Part shown: in pieces, positions 24,156 to 33,262 of the stretch
Position numbering within the stretch: the first letter of the stretch is position 1
Layout: each line of letters starts with the position of its first letter
Assembly: GCF_000739015.1 (NCBI RefSeq)
Contig: NZ_JPUG01000073.1
Span: forward strand, 124,001 to 188,000
DNA length: 64,000 bases
DNA from: Microvirga sp. BSC39
GTDB lineage: Bacteria; Pseudomonadota; Alphaproteobacteria; Rhizobiales; Beijerinckiaceae
Reading direction: 5' to 3'
Position numbers and translations under genes: made by a program
Notes under the pieces: generated by a model
The model's database searches: none
Seen by the model: the letters and a program-made list of their open reading frames with translations, nothing else
Told to the model about the DNA's origin: nothing

Positions 24156-25328
24156 TCAGGCCATCCAGGACGGGTCGCTCAGGACCTCGTCCGTGTGCTC
24201 GCCGAGCCGCGGCGAAGGGCGTTGGGCCGCCATCGGCTCCCCGTTCATCACGATCGGCGAGCGGACGGACGGGATCGCCCCACCCTGGGCTGCGGGTGAA
24301 GGCAGGTCGATCCTCATGCCGCGGGCGATGACCTGCGGATCGGCGAACACATCCGCCACCGTATTGATAGGGCCTGCCGGAACACCCTGCTTTTCGAGCG
24401 CCGACAGCAGCGCATCGCGGCTGGTCTTCAAGGTGAGCTCGGTGAGAATCGGCACGAGTTCGGCCCGGCGGCCCACCCGTCCCGCATTGCTCCTGAAGCG
24501 CTCATCCTGCGCCAGTTCGGGCTGGCCCAACACCGCAACGAAGCGGGCGAACTGCCCGTCGTTGCCCACCGCCACGATCACGTGACCGTCCGCCACCGGG
24601 AAAACCTGGTAGGGCACGATATTGGGATGGGCATTGCCCATGCGCCGGGGCGACTTGCCGGAGGCCAGATAATTCATGGCCTGGTTTGCCAGCACGCTCG
24701 TCTGCACGTCGAGGAGCGCCATGTCGAGATGCGCCCCCTCCCCCGTGGCATCGCGCTGGCGAAGGGCGGCCAGGATGCCGACGACAGAATAGACGCCGGT
24801 GAAGATGTCCACATAGGCGACGCCGATCTTCTGCGGTTCGCCCTCCGGATCGCCTGTCAGGTCCATGATCCCGCCCATGCCCTGGATCATGAAATCGTAG
24901 CCGGCGCGGGACGCGTAAGGTCCGTCCTGCCCGAAGCCCGTGATCGAGCAATAGACCAGGCGCGGGTTGACCTTTTTCAGGCTCTCGTAGTCGAGGCCGT
25001 ATTTCTTCAGGCCACCGACCTTGAAGTTCTCGATCACCACATCCGCGTGCGCTGCAAGCTTACGCACGAGCTCCTGCCCCTCAGGCGTCTCGAAATCCGC
25101 CGCGATGGAGCGCTTGCCGCGGTTGCAGGAATGAAAGTAAGCCGCCGACAGATCCTCACCCTGGGCGCCCTCAATGAAGGGAGGCCCCCAGCCGCGGGTA
25201 TCGTCGCCCGCACCTGGCCGCTCCACCTTCACCACATCGGCACCGAGATCGGCGAGCAGCTGACCGACCCAGGGGCCTGCCAGAATGCGCGCGAGTTCAA
25301 GGACCTTGAGACCTTCAAGTGGCTTCAT
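24156..25328 (-). CDS. gcdG: Class III CoA-transferase, probable succinyl-CoA:glutarate CoA-transferase
   Basis: The 390-residue CaiB/BaiF-type enzyme starts MKPLEGLKVLELARILAGPW and has VDIFTG with the likely catalytic Asp174 (GVAYVDIFTGVY). Linked to glutaryl-CoA dehydrogenase and a divergent LysR gene, it matches the GcdG/SUGCT role: moving CoA from succinyl-CoA to glutarate. The specificity comes from context, not from residues. The ATG at 25328 lies 5 bases past the stop of the dapB-like gene. A TTG at 25337 would overlap that stop (TTGA). It is last in the three-gene operon. Confidence 0.82.
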   Translation of the reverse strand: MKPLEGLKVLELARILAGPWVGQLLADLGADVVKVERPGAGDDTRGWGPPFIEGAQGEDLSAAYFHSCNRGKRSIAADFETPEGQELVRKLAAHADVVIENFKVGGLKKYGLDYESLKKVNPRLVYCSITGFGQDGPYASRAGYDFMIQGMGGIMDLTGDPEGEPQKIGVAYVDIFTGVYSVVGILAALRQRDATGEGAHLDMALLDVQTSVLANQAMNYLASGKSPRRMGNAHPNIVPYQVFPVADGHVIVAVGNDGQFARFVAVLGQPELAQDERFRSNAGRVGRRAELVPILTELTLKTSRDALLSALEKQGVPAGPINTVADVFADPQVIARGMRIDLPSPAAQGGAIPSVRSPIVMNGEPMAAQRPSPRLGEHTDEVLSDPSWMA

Positions 25329-25333
25329 GAGGA

Positions 25334-26140
25334 TCAATCCATGATGGCGTCGAGACCGCGCCGCAGGCCGGTGAACGAGCCGACGCGACGGGCGGCCAGC
25401 AGCGTGCCGGCCACATAGGGAGCGGCCGACGAACCTGCATCGTGGCGGATCACGAGCCGCTCGTTGTCGGCACCGAACACCGCCTCGCAGGACAGGACGA
25501 AGGACGGCATGCGCAGGGAATGGACCTGCACCGGCTCCCTGGCGCCAAGAGCGCCGCCACGGGTTTCGCGAACGCCGGTCAGTTCATCCACGGGCTTCGA
25601 CGTCGCGCTCTGGCGGACATCGCTCAGAAGCTCCGCCAGTTCGCGGGCGGTGCCCGACGGCGTATCGGGCTTCTTCGCCGAGGCGTAATCGATGACTTCC
25701 ACGTCCGGGACAAAGCGGGCCGCCTCAAGGGCGAAACGGCGCAGCAGGGTCGCGGTGATCGAGAAATTGCCGGCCGCGAGCACGCCGCGACCTGCCGTCT
25801 GTGCTTGTGCGTCGATCTCGGCATAGTCTTCGGCGCCCAAGCCCGACGTGCCGACGACCACATGCTGGCCTTGTGCCAGAGCCGTGAGCGCATGAGCCTT
25901 CACGGCGCCGGGCTTGGTGTAGTCGATCACCACATCGGATGGCTCACGCAGCGCCTCCTCGAGGGTTGCGCTGATCGGAACACCGAGGCGGGCGAGACCA
26001 GCGGCCTCGCCGGCATCCTGCCCCGCCGCGCTGCGGCTGACGGCACCTGCCAGCTGCAGATCGTCGGAAGCCACAATCGCGGCGACGAGGGCCTTGCCGA
26101 CCCAGCCGGTGGATCCCGCCAGGGTGATCCGAAGCGCCAT
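25334..26140 (-). CDS. DapB-family dihydrodipicolinate reductase-like protein without the catalytic HH
   Basis: The 268-residue protein keeps the DapB frame: N-terminal Rossmann loop LAGSTGWVGKAL, VVVGTSGLG near 94-102, AAGNFSITATLL, the signature tail PDTPSGTARELAELL (158-172) and RLVIRHDAGSS. In E. coli DapB the motif is HHRHKVDAPSGTA with catalytic His159 and Lys163. Here the matching residues are ASAKKPDTPSGTA, so the Lys is kept but both His are gone. It sits between gcdH (14 bases) and the CoA-transferase (5 bases). It may be a true DapB of unusual type or a reductase in lysine/glutarate catabolism. AAGGGG precedes the ATG. Confidence 0.8.
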   Translation of the reverse strand: MALRITLAGSTGWVGKALVAAIVASDDLQLAGAVSRSAAGQDAGEAAGLARLGVPISATLEEALREPSDVVIDYTKPGAVKAHALTALAQGQHVVVGTSGLGAEDYAEIDAQAQTAGRGVLAAGNFSITATLLRRFALEAARFVPDVEVIDYASAKKPDTPSGTARELAELLSDVRQSATSKPVDELTGVRETRGGALGAREPVQVHSLRMPSFVLSCEAVFGADNERLVIRHDAGSSAAPYVAGTLLAARRVGSFTGLRRGLDAIMD

Positions 26141-26154
26141 GGGTGTGCCCCTTC

Positions 26155-27354
26155 TTAAAAGAACGCCTGCAGGCCGGTCTGGGCGCGGCCCAGGATGAGA
26201 GCATGCACATCGTGGGTGCCCTCATAGGTGTTCACGGTCTCCAGGTTCTGCGCGTGGCGCATCACATGGTATTCCTCCTGAATGCCGTTGCCGCCGTGCA
26301 TGTCGCGGGCGATGCGGGCGATATCCAGGGCCTTGCCGACATTGTTGCGCTTGACCAGGGAGATCATCTCCGGCGCCACGCGACCCTCGTCGAAGAGGCG
26401 GCCGACGCGCAGGCTGGCGTGGAGGCCGAGCGTGATCTCGGTCATCATGTCGGCAAGCTTCTTCTGCACGAGCTGGGTGGCGGCGAGCGGCCGGTCGAAC
26501 TGCTTGCGGTCGAGGGTGTACTGACGCGCGCGGTGCCAGCAATCCTCCGCCGCACCCAGCGCTCCCCAGGAGATGCCGTAGCGGGCCCGGTTGAGGCAGC
26601 CGAAGGGACCTCTTAAACCCGATACGTTGGGCAGCAGGGCGTCCTCACTGACCTCGACGTTGTCCATGACGATCTCGCCCGTGATGGAAGCGCGCAATGA
26701 GAGCTTGCCGCCGATCTTCGGAGCGGAGAGACCCTTCATGCCCTTGTCCAGCACGAAGCCGCGGATCTGGTTGTCGTGGGCTTCGGACTTGGCCCACACC
26801 ACGAACACGTCCGCGATGGGAGAGTTGGAGATCCACATCTTGGAGCCGCTGATCCGATAGCCGCCATCGGTCTTCACCGCGCGGGTCTTCATGCCGGCCG
26901 GATCGGAGCCGGCATCCGGCTCGGTGAGGCCGAAGCAGCCGACGAACTCGCCCGAGGCAAGCTTGGGCAGGTACTTCCGGCGCTGCTCCTCGGAGCCATA
27001 GGCATAGATCGGGTACATGACGAGAGAGGACTGCACGCTCATCATGGAGCGGTAGCCGGAATCGACCCGCTCCACCTCGCGGGCCACGAGGCCGTAGGCC
27101 ACGTAGGACGCGCCGGCGCAGCCGTAATCCTCCGGCAGGGTCACGCCGAGGAGGCCGAGTTCGCCCATCTCGTTGAAGATCGCCCGGTCGGTCTTCTCCT
27201 CACGGTAGGCCTCGATCACGCGGGGCAGGAGCCTGTCCTGAGCGTAGGCCCGGGCCGTGTCGCGGATCATGCGCTCGTCGTCGGTGAGAAGGTCGTCGAG
27301 GAGGAGCGGGTCTTCCCATTTGAGCTTCGCGAGTTCCTGTTGAGCACCGGCCAT
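26155..27354 (-). CDS. gcdH: Glutaryl-CoA dehydrogenase
   Basis: FAD enzyme of the acyl-CoA dehydrogenase family that oxidises and decarboxylates glutaryl-CoA to crotonyl-CoA at the end of lysine and tryptophan degradation. The 399 residues include YGCAGASYVAYGLVAREVER, CFGLTEPDAGSDPAGM and the catalytic base in NTYEGTHDVHALILGRAQTG (about Glu378), all very close to known GCDH sequences. The ATG at 27354 follows GGGAAGGA. A longer frame to 27759 runs over the divergent regulator. It heads the operon with the dapB-like gene and the CoA-transferase. Confidence 0.93.
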   Translation of the reverse strand: MAGAQQELAKLKWEDPLLLDDLLTDDERMIRDTARAYAQDRLLPRVIEAYREEKTDRAIFNEMGELGLLGVTLPEDYGCAGASYVAYGLVAREVERVDSGYRSMMSVQSSLVMYPIYAYGSEEQRRKYLPKLASGEFVGCFGLTEPDAGSDPAGMKTRAVKTDGGYRISGSKMWISNSPIADVFVVWAKSEAHDNQIRGFVLDKGMKGLSAPKIGGKLSLRASITGEIVMDNVEVSEDALLPNVSGLRGPFGCLNRARYGISWGALGAAEDCWHRARQYTLDRKQFDRPLAATQLVQKKLADMMTEITLGLHASLRVGRLFDEGRVAPEMISLVKRNNVGKALDIARIARDMHGGNGIQEEYHVMRHAQNLETVNTYEGTHDVHALILGRAQTGLQAFF

Positions 27355-27498
27355 GATGATCATCCTTCCCATACAAGGAGTTCGGGCGCCGGCGTCAGGC
27401 CAGCAAAACCCATTGGATTTGAGTGGCAAAATCGCCCTGGACAGGCCAAAAGTAAATCGACATCTTCGCAGCAGGTTATTCTTAATTGGAATGAACGG

Positions 27499-28395
27499 GT
27501 GTTTCGTCGCGGCTTCCTGCCCAATGTGGGCAATCTCCTGGCCTTCGAGGCCACGGCCCGCCATGGCAGCGTGTCGCGCGCGGCCGAGGAGCTGAACCTG
27601 ACGCAGAGCGCCGTCTCGCGCCAGATCCAGCAGCTGGAGGAATCGCTCGGCGTCTCCCTGTTCAGCCGCTCCCGGCAGCGGGTGGTGCTCACGGATGTGG
27701 GGCGCCTCTATGCGTCCCAGGTGCGCAGCACCCTGTCCGAGCTGTCCGACGCCACTCATCAGGCCATTGCCCTGTCAGGCACGACCGGCGTGCTCAACCT
27801 CGCAACCCTGCCGACCTTCGGCACCCGCTGGCTCATTCCGCGCATTCCCGGCTTCTTCGCCCAGCACCCGGGCGCCATGGTGAATTTCGGCGTGAGGCTC
27901 GTGCCCTTCGACTTTGCCGCCGAGCCCTTCGACGCCGCCATTCATTTCGGCGAGCCGCACTGGCCCGGGGCCGTGTGCGAGCTGCTGCGGACGGAGGAGG
28001 CGGTGCCCGTCTGCAGCCCGGCCTACCGGGAGCGCGAGAACCTGCGCTCACCGCAGGATCTGGCCCGGGCCACGCTGCTGCAGCAGAGCACGCGCCCCAC
28101 AGCCTGGGCGGAGTGGTTCGCCAGTGTCGACGTGGAGGCGAGCAATCCGCTTCGCGGCCCACGCTTCGAGCAATTCGCCATGGTGGCCCAGGCGGCCGCC
28201 GCGGGCCTGGGCGCCGCCCTCATCCCGCATTTCCTGATCGCCGACGAGCTGGCATCGGGACGTCTGGAGATCCTCTTTCCGAACAGTCTCGTCAGCGGCG
28301 GTGCCTATTACCTGGTCTATCCGGAGCACAAGGCGGAGACGCCGCTGCTGCGCTCGTTTCGCGACTGGATCCTCGACCAGACCCGTCAGGGATAG
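27499..28395 (+). CDS. gcdR: LysR-family regulator, probable GcdR
   Basis: The 298-residue protein has a LysR helix-turn-helix (LLAFEATARHGSVSRAAEELNLTQSAVSRQIQQLEESLGV) and an inducer domain ending in a glycine-rich GAALIPHFLIADELASG. No ATG precedes the domain in frame. The GTG at 27499, with GGA nearby, gives the usual LysR length. It is divergent from gcdH across a 144-base gap, as in glutarate clusters where GcdR activates gcdH and gcdG. Its stop lies inside the end of the convergent MFS gene (10-base overlap). Confidence 0.85.
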   Translation: MFRRGFLPNVGNLLAFEATARHGSVSRAAEELNLTQSAVSRQIQQLEESLGVSLFSRSRQRVVLTDVGRLYASQVRSTLSELSDATHQAIALSGTTGVLNLATLPTFGTRWLIPRIPGFFAQHPGAMVNFGVRLVPFDFAAEPFDAAIHFGEPHWPGAVCELLRTEEAVPVCSPAYRERENLRSPQDLARATLLQQSTRPTAWAEWFASVDVEASNPLRGPRFEQFAMVAQAAAAGLGAALIPHFLIADELASGRLEILFPNSLVSGGAYYLVYPEHKAETPLLRSFRDWILDQTRQG

Positions 28396-29573
28396 GCGCG
28401 CTTCGGCTTCATGGCCCTGAAGCTCAGTGTGAGGGCCACGAGCGCGCAGACGAAGATGGCGCTCACCATCGAGACGGACGTGCCGTCGTAGAAGGCGCTG
28501 ACCAGCGCAATCATCACAGCACCGGTGCTGAGCTGAAGCGTGCCCATGAGAGCCGAGGCCGTGCCGGCCACGGGACCGTGCTCCTCAAGGGCCAGCACCG
28601 CCGTGGACGGAATGACGAATCCGAGGCAGCCGAAGGACACGAACAGGAGACCCCACAGGACGAAGGCATTGTCGACGCCGGAGACGGTCAACAGGAAGAG
28701 CAGCGTCACGAGGCTGGCAAAGCATGAGATTGCGATGCGCACCACCCGCTCGGCGCCGAAGCGGCGCATGAAGGTGCTGTTGAACTGGGCGCTGCCGATG
28801 AAGGCAATGGCGTTCGACGCGAAGATCATGCTGTAGGCTGACGGCGTCATGCCGAAATGCTCGATGAAGATGACGGACGAGCCGGCGAGATAGGCAAAGA
28901 AGCTCGCTTGGCTGAACCCACCGATGAAGGCAAGGCCGAGGAAGCGCCGATCCTTGAGCAGGCTTCCATAGGTTTTGAAGGCCTGAGCGATGCCTCCCCT
29001 GCCCCGATCCGCCTTGTGAGTCTCGGGCAGGAGGAAGAGCACGACGGCAAGGCCGCCGATGCCGATGAGGCCGATGGCCCAGAAGATCACGCGCCAGCTG
29101 AAGAACGCCGTCAGGGCGCTCCCTGCCAGCGGCGCCAGGATCGGGGAGACGCTGAAAACCAGCATGCTGGTCGCCATCAGGCGGGCCGCCTCATGCCCGG
29201 TATGCAGATCGCGAATGATCGCCCGGGGGATCACCATGGTGGCGCAGGAGCCAACGCCCTGCAGGAACCGGAAGGCGATGAGGGTCTCCACGTTGGGGGC
29301 GAAGCTGCAGCCGATGCTGGCCAGGACGAACAGCCCCAGCCCTGCATATAGCGGCGGCTTGCGGCCGAATCGGTCCGAGAGCGGCCCATAGGCGATCTGA
29401 CAGATGGCAACCGCCAGGAAGAAGCTCATCAGGCTCATCTGCACGCCGCTCACATCGACCTGAAGCTCCCGGGCGATGGCCGGAAAGGCTGGCAGGTACA
29501 TGTCGATGGCGAACGGCCCGACGGCGGAGAGCATGCCTAGAACAAGCGCGTTGCGCAAAAAGGCGGATTGCAT
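28386..29573 (-). CDS. Bcr/CflA-family MFS drug exporter
   Basis: The 395-residue inner-membrane protein has 12 predicted helices. It begins with FAIDMYLPAFPAIARELQ, the Bcr/CflA hallmark in helix 1, followed by YGPLSDRFGRKPPLYAGL, the MFS loop 2-3 motif, and RAIIRDLHTGHEAARLMA. The family exports antibiotics or small metabolites with protons. The ATG at 29573 is chosen from homology because 38 extra residues upstream carry no RBS and no helix. It is convergent with the LysR gene. The substrate is unknown. Confidence 0.9.
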   Translation of the reverse strand: MQSAFLRNALVLGMLSAVGPFAIDMYLPAFPAIARELQVDVSGVQMSLMSFFLAVAICQIAYGPLSDRFGRKPPLYAGLGLFVLASIGCSFAPNVETLIAFRFLQGVGSCATMVIPRAIIRDLHTGHEAARLMATSMLVFSVSPILAPLAGSALTAFFSWRVIFWAIGLIGIGGLAVVLFLLPETHKADRGRGGIAQAFKTYGSLLKDRRFLGLAFIGGFSQASFFAYLAGSSVIFIEHFGMTPSAYSMIFASNAIAFIGSAQFNSTFMRRFGAERVVRIAISCFASLVTLLFLLTVSGVDNAFVLWGLLFVSFGCLGFVIPSTAVLALEEHGPVAGTASALMGTLQLSTGAVMIALVSAFYDGTSVSMVSAIFVCALVALTLSFRAMKPKRAYP

Positions 29574-29795
29574 CGAAAAGGCTTTCTTCAAACCGGCCCG
29601 AGGGCCGGAACCGACAATCGGCCTGCCCGCCTCAGCAGACGGGCCAAGCAATGTCATCGGGAGACCCGGGAGGCGCCCTAGGACCAATTGCCCTGAGAGC
29701 GGCGCGCCGTTTGTATGCCGTCCGGCCGGCAGGTCAAGGCGAAGCGCCCATCCCGGCGGGATTAAAATCCGCCCCAGGGCGATGCTTACTCTTCG

Positions 29796-29827
29796 TTAAC
29801 CATGAATGGTCATAGCTGGTTAAACCA
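29796..29827. promoter_or_regulatory. Inverted TTAACCA repeats upstream of bcsN, CtrA-like half-site
   Basis: TTAACCAT at 29796-29803 equals the CtrA half-site described in Caulobacter. TTAACCA (29796-29802) and TGGTTAA (29817-29823) form an inverted pair, with nested ACCATGAATGGT (29799-29810) and TGGTTAAACCA (29817-29827). The site is in the 346-base gap 29574-29919 between the divergent MFS and bcsN genes. I see no other supportable feature in that gap. CtrA control is a guess. Confidence 0.35.
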
Positions 29828-29919
29828 TCCAGCTGAATGGGCCCATCCGCTCCAGGGGCATCCCTCCAGCGAGCAAGCCTGCCCCCAGCTGCCCGGCCAC
29901 GAGAGTTTTCACGTTCCGC

Positions 29920-30894
29920 ATGACCGCTTCGACGCACAGGACTCAGACGCACTTCGGCGCTGCGGCAGCCGAAGCGGTCGTTGCCTGTGACCACGGGCAG
30001 ACGGACGGTCCCGGCAAGGTCCTGAAGTGGCTCGCCGCCGCAGCCGTTCTGATGAGCGTTGCCGCCTGCGCGGGCCGGTCCGATCTCGGCTATGCGACGC
30101 TGAATTCCGAAGTGCCGGCAACCCGCGCGATCGTCGTCCCCCCGCCGGGCGGACCCTCCATCGTGGCTGTTCTGCAGCAGACCTACCAGAACGGGATCTC
30201 GCAGGAGATCGCCCTGTCGACGGCCTCGCTGACAGCCGGGCAGAATGCCTTCTATGTGAGCCTGCTCAACAACACCGCGAGCAACATGGAGATTCCGGAG
30301 ACGCTCTCCCTGTCTCCTCTGACCCCGGATCGGATCGAGAGGGAGATGGAGGAGCGGATTCCCGGGGTCGCGATGCAGACCTCCCTCGTCTACGTCCAGA
30401 ACAAATTCGGCCCCTTCGGCTTTGCCACGGGGCGCTCCTCGCAGGGCGACCTTTGCCTTTATGCCTGGCAGCAGATCGAACCCGACAAGCCCGCCATCCT
30501 GGTGCCCGGTGGAGCGATTTCGGTGCGCCTGCGCCTGTGCGATGCCGATGCCAGTGTCGATCAGCTCCTGCGAGTCATGTACGGCTACACGGTCGCGGCT
30601 TATTACCGCCAGGAATCGTGGAACCCCTATGGGGATCCGCCGCCGCCGCCCGCCGGCTTCGGGCAGACCGACGCGCCGATGTACCCGTTGGGCCTCAGCG
30701 GAAGGGAGGATGCCACCGTGATCCGCCGGCGCGCCCTGTCGTCGGAAAGTCGCCGCGCGGTCGTGTCCGATGAACCGTCGGGACGCCTCATCGACAAGGA
30801 TACGGTGAGTCCACCCATTCCTGCACCGTCCATACCGCGGAGTACATTGCCTCTGGGCGGCTATCCTGTGGTGCCGCCCCCACCGACCGAGTAA
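29920..30894 (+). CDS. bcsN: Cellulose biosynthesis protein BcsN (lipoprotein)
   Basis: The 324-residue protein has a hydrophobic stretch (VLKWLAAAAVLMSVAAC) ending in a lipobox with Cys50, and is therefore probably exported and lipidated. BcsN precedes bcsA in rhizobial cellulose operons. Its biochemical role is not established. Central segments such as GYATLNSEVPATRAIVVPPPGGPS and a proline-rich tail (PPPPPAGFG and VVPPPPTE) fit the family. The 49 residues before the Cys are long for a lipoprotein signal, so the true start could be further downstream. It is the first gene of the cellulose operon, 163 bases before bcsA. Confidence 0.8.
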   Translation: MTASTHRTQTHFGAAAAEAVVACDHGQTDGPGKVLKWLAAAAVLMSVAACAGRSDLGYATLNSEVPATRAIVVPPPGGPSIVAVLQQTYQNGISQEIALSTASLTAGQNAFYVSLLNNTASNMEIPETLSLSPLTPDRIEREMEERIPGVAMQTSLVYVQNKFGPFGFATGRSSQGDLCLYAWQQIEPDKPAILVPGGAISVRLRLCDADASVDQLLRVMYGYTVAAYYRQESWNPYGDPPPPPAGFGQTDAPMYPLGLSGREDATVIRRRALSSESRRAVVSDEPSGRLIDKDTVSPPIPAPSIPRSTLPLGGYPVVPPPPTE

Positions 30895-31057
30895 AGCCAA
30901 GTCTAATTATCTATATGTAATAACATTATACACGGTTCTATTTGGCGATGTGACAATAGGCCTAAGCAACGATAAAGATATATTAATAGACCTGCCCGCA
31001 GTGTTGAACTAAGCGTGCACACTCTCACGCGAACACTCAGACCGAGAATCCGGACAA

Positions 31058-33253
31058 ATGCGAGCAGGTCTTATCGTGGCCCTTTGGGCAGTGGCGGCGA
31101 TCCTGATTGTCTCGCTTGTCGTTCTTCCCATCAGTCTTCAGGCGCATCTCGTGGCGGGCCTCACGGTCGTCGCCTGCATGATCATCATCAAGTTCTTCCG
31201 GGCTCAGGGTATCTGGCGCCAGATAGCCTTGGCGCTGGGTACCGCCATCGTCCTGCGCTACGTCTTCTGGCGGACTACCAGCACCATCCCGCCGATCACC
31301 GAGGTGGCGAACTTCATCCCTGGCTTCCTGCTGTATCTGGCCGAGATGTACAGCGTCATGATGCTGTTCTTGAGCCTCTTCGTGGTCTCCAGCCCGATGC
31401 CGTCGCGCAAGGCACCCCAGATCGACCCGCACAACCTGCCCACCGTCGATGTCTTCGTTCCAAGCTACAACGAGGGCGCCGATCTGCTAGCCACCACCCT
31501 GGCGGCAGCCAAGGCGATGACCTATCCGGAGGACAAGCTGACAGTCTGGCTTCTGGACGACGGAGGTACGGACGAGAAATGCAGCTCGCAGAATGCCCTC
31601 GCCGCCCTGCAGGCCCGGGAACGCCGTGCGGAACTGCAGGCCCTGTGCGCCGCGCTCGACGTCCGCTACCTGACCCGCGCCCGCAACCTGCATGCCAAGG
31701 CCGGCAACCTCAATAACGGTCTCGAGCACTCCACGGGCGATCTCGTTGCCGTCTTCGACGCCGACCACGCCCCGGCGCGCAACTTCCTGACCGAGACCGT
31801 CGGCTACTTCACCGCAGACAAGAACCTGTTTCTGGTCCAGACGCCTCACTTCTTCATCAATCCGGACCCGCTGGAGCGCAACCTCGGCACCTTCCAGACC
31901 ATGCCGTCGGAGAACGAGATGTTCTACGGGGTCATCCAGCGCGGCCTCGACAAGTGGGATGCTTCCTTCTTCTGCGGCTCGGCCGCCGTGCTCCGGCGCG
32001 AAGCGCTTCAGGAGACCAATGGCTTCAGCGGCGTCAGCATCACGGAAGACTGCGAAACCGCCCTTGAGCTCCATTCCCGAGGCTGGAAAAGCGCCTATGT
32101 GGACAAGCCTCTGATCGCGGGCCTGCAGCCGGACAGCTTTTCCAGCTTCATCGGCCAGCGCTCGCGCTGGGCGCAGGGGATGATGCAGATCCTGCGCTAC
32201 AAGTTTCCGCCTTTGAAGCGCGGGCTGAAGCTGTCGCAGCGCCTGTGCTACATGTCGAGCAGCATGTTCTGGCTGTTCCCGTTCTCGCGGTTCTGCTTTC
32301 TCGTCTCGCCGCTCTGCTATCTCTTCTTCTCGCTGGAAATCTTCACTGCGTCCGGAGGCGAGTTCTTCGCCTATACGTTCACCTACATGATGGTGAACTT
32401 CATGATGCAGAACTATCTCTATGGCCGCTATCGCTGGCCGTGGATTTCGGATCTCTACGAGTATGTGCAGACGATCTATCTTCTGCCCGCCGTTCTCTCG
32501 GTGATCGCCAATCCGAGCAAGCCCACCTTCAAGGTCACGTCGAAGAACGAGACCATGGACGAGAGCCGGGTGTCGGAATTGGGAACTCCCTATTTCATCA
32601 TCTTCGGAATCCTGCTCCTCGGCGTCGTGGCCACGGGGGTACGGGTGTGGGCAGAGCCCTACAAAGCCGACCTGACCCTTGTCACGGGAGCCTGGAACAT
32701 CCTCAACCTGATCATCGCGGGCTGCGCCCTGGGCGTGGTGTCGGAGCGGGCGACGCGCCGGCAGAGCCACCGGGTCCGCGTCGAGCGCCCCTGCCGCTTT
32801 GTCATGGGCGATGAAGTCATTGACGCTGTTCTGAAGGACGTCTCCGTTGGCGGTGCAAGACTTCACGTGCCTCCCTCCGTCGAGCCCAGGCTGAAGAAGG
32901 GAGCCGCAGGCACCCTCGAATTCCAGCCTTTCGCCAACCTCCCCATTCAGCATCTGCCGGTGGAGATCCGCAAGGTCGGAATGAACGACGACGGGCTGCT
33001 GCTGGGATGCCGCTTCATGATCGAGAAGGCCGAGCACCGGAAGATGATCGCGGACCTTGTCTTCGCCAATGCGGATCAGTGGAGCGACTTCCAGAGGAAC
33101 CGGCACTACGACATCGGCGTGCTGCGCGGAACGCTCTGGTTTTTCATGGTTGCCTTCTACCAGACCGGCCGTGGCCTCTCCTATTTCCTGGGCCTGCAGC
33201 GGATCGGCAGCTCCTCCCCTCGGGCTCCGTCCATAGCCGCAGCCGTCAAGTAG
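31058..33253 (+). CDS. bcsA: Cellulose synthase catalytic subunit with PilZ domain
   Basis: Inner-membrane family 2 glycosyltransferase that polymerises UDP-glucose and moves the chain outward. The 731 residues show DDG (167-169), DAD (234-236), TED (329-331), QRSRW (367-371) and the gating loop FKVTSK (491-496). The C-terminal PilZ domain has RRQSHR (568, 572) and DVSVGG (594-599), the c-di-GMP-binding motif, so activation by c-di-GMP is expected. About eight transmembrane segments flank the catalytic domain. The AT-rich 163-base gap upstream (30895-31057) could hold a second promoter, but no clear box is seen. Confidence 0.96.
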   Translation: MRAGLIVALWAVAAILIVSLVVLPISLQAHLVAGLTVVACMIIIKFFRAQGIWRQIALALGTAIVLRYVFWRTTSTIPPITEVANFIPGFLLYLAEMYSVMMLFLSLFVVSSPMPSRKAPQIDPHNLPTVDVFVPSYNEGADLLATTLAAAKAMTYPEDKLTVWLLDDGGTDEKCSSQNALAALQARERRAELQALCAALDVRYLTRARNLHAKAGNLNNGLEHSTGDLVAVFDADHAPARNFLTETVGYFTADKNLFLVQTPHFFINPDPLERNLGTFQTMPSENEMFYGVIQRGLDKWDASFFCGSAAVLRREALQETNGFSGVSITEDCETALELHSRGWKSAYVDKPLIAGLQPDSFSSFIGQRSRWAQGMMQILRYKFPPLKRGLKLSQRLCYMSSSMFWLFPFSRFCFLVSPLCYLFFSLEIFTASGGEFFAYTFTYMMVNFMMQNYLYGRYRWPWISDLYEYVQTIYLLPAVLSVIANPSKPTFKVTSKNETMDESRVSELGTPYFIIFGILLLGVVATGVRVWAEPYKADLTLVTGAWNILNLIIAGCALGVVSERATRRQSHRVRVERPCRFVMGDEVIDAVLKDVSVGGARLHVPPSVEPRLKKGAAGTLEFQPFANLPIQHLPVEIRKVGMNDDGLLLGCRFMIEKAEHRKMIADLVFANADQWSDFQRNRHYDIGVLRGTLWFFMVAFYQTGRGLSYFLGLQRIGSSSPRAPSIAAAVK

Positions 33254-33262
33254 AGGTGTGTC

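Noticed and set aside
26155..27759. Acyl-CoA dehydrogenase extended to 534 residues
   Set aside because: The extra 135 residues overlap the divergent LysR gene and are not part of the family. The ATG at 27354 has a good RBS.
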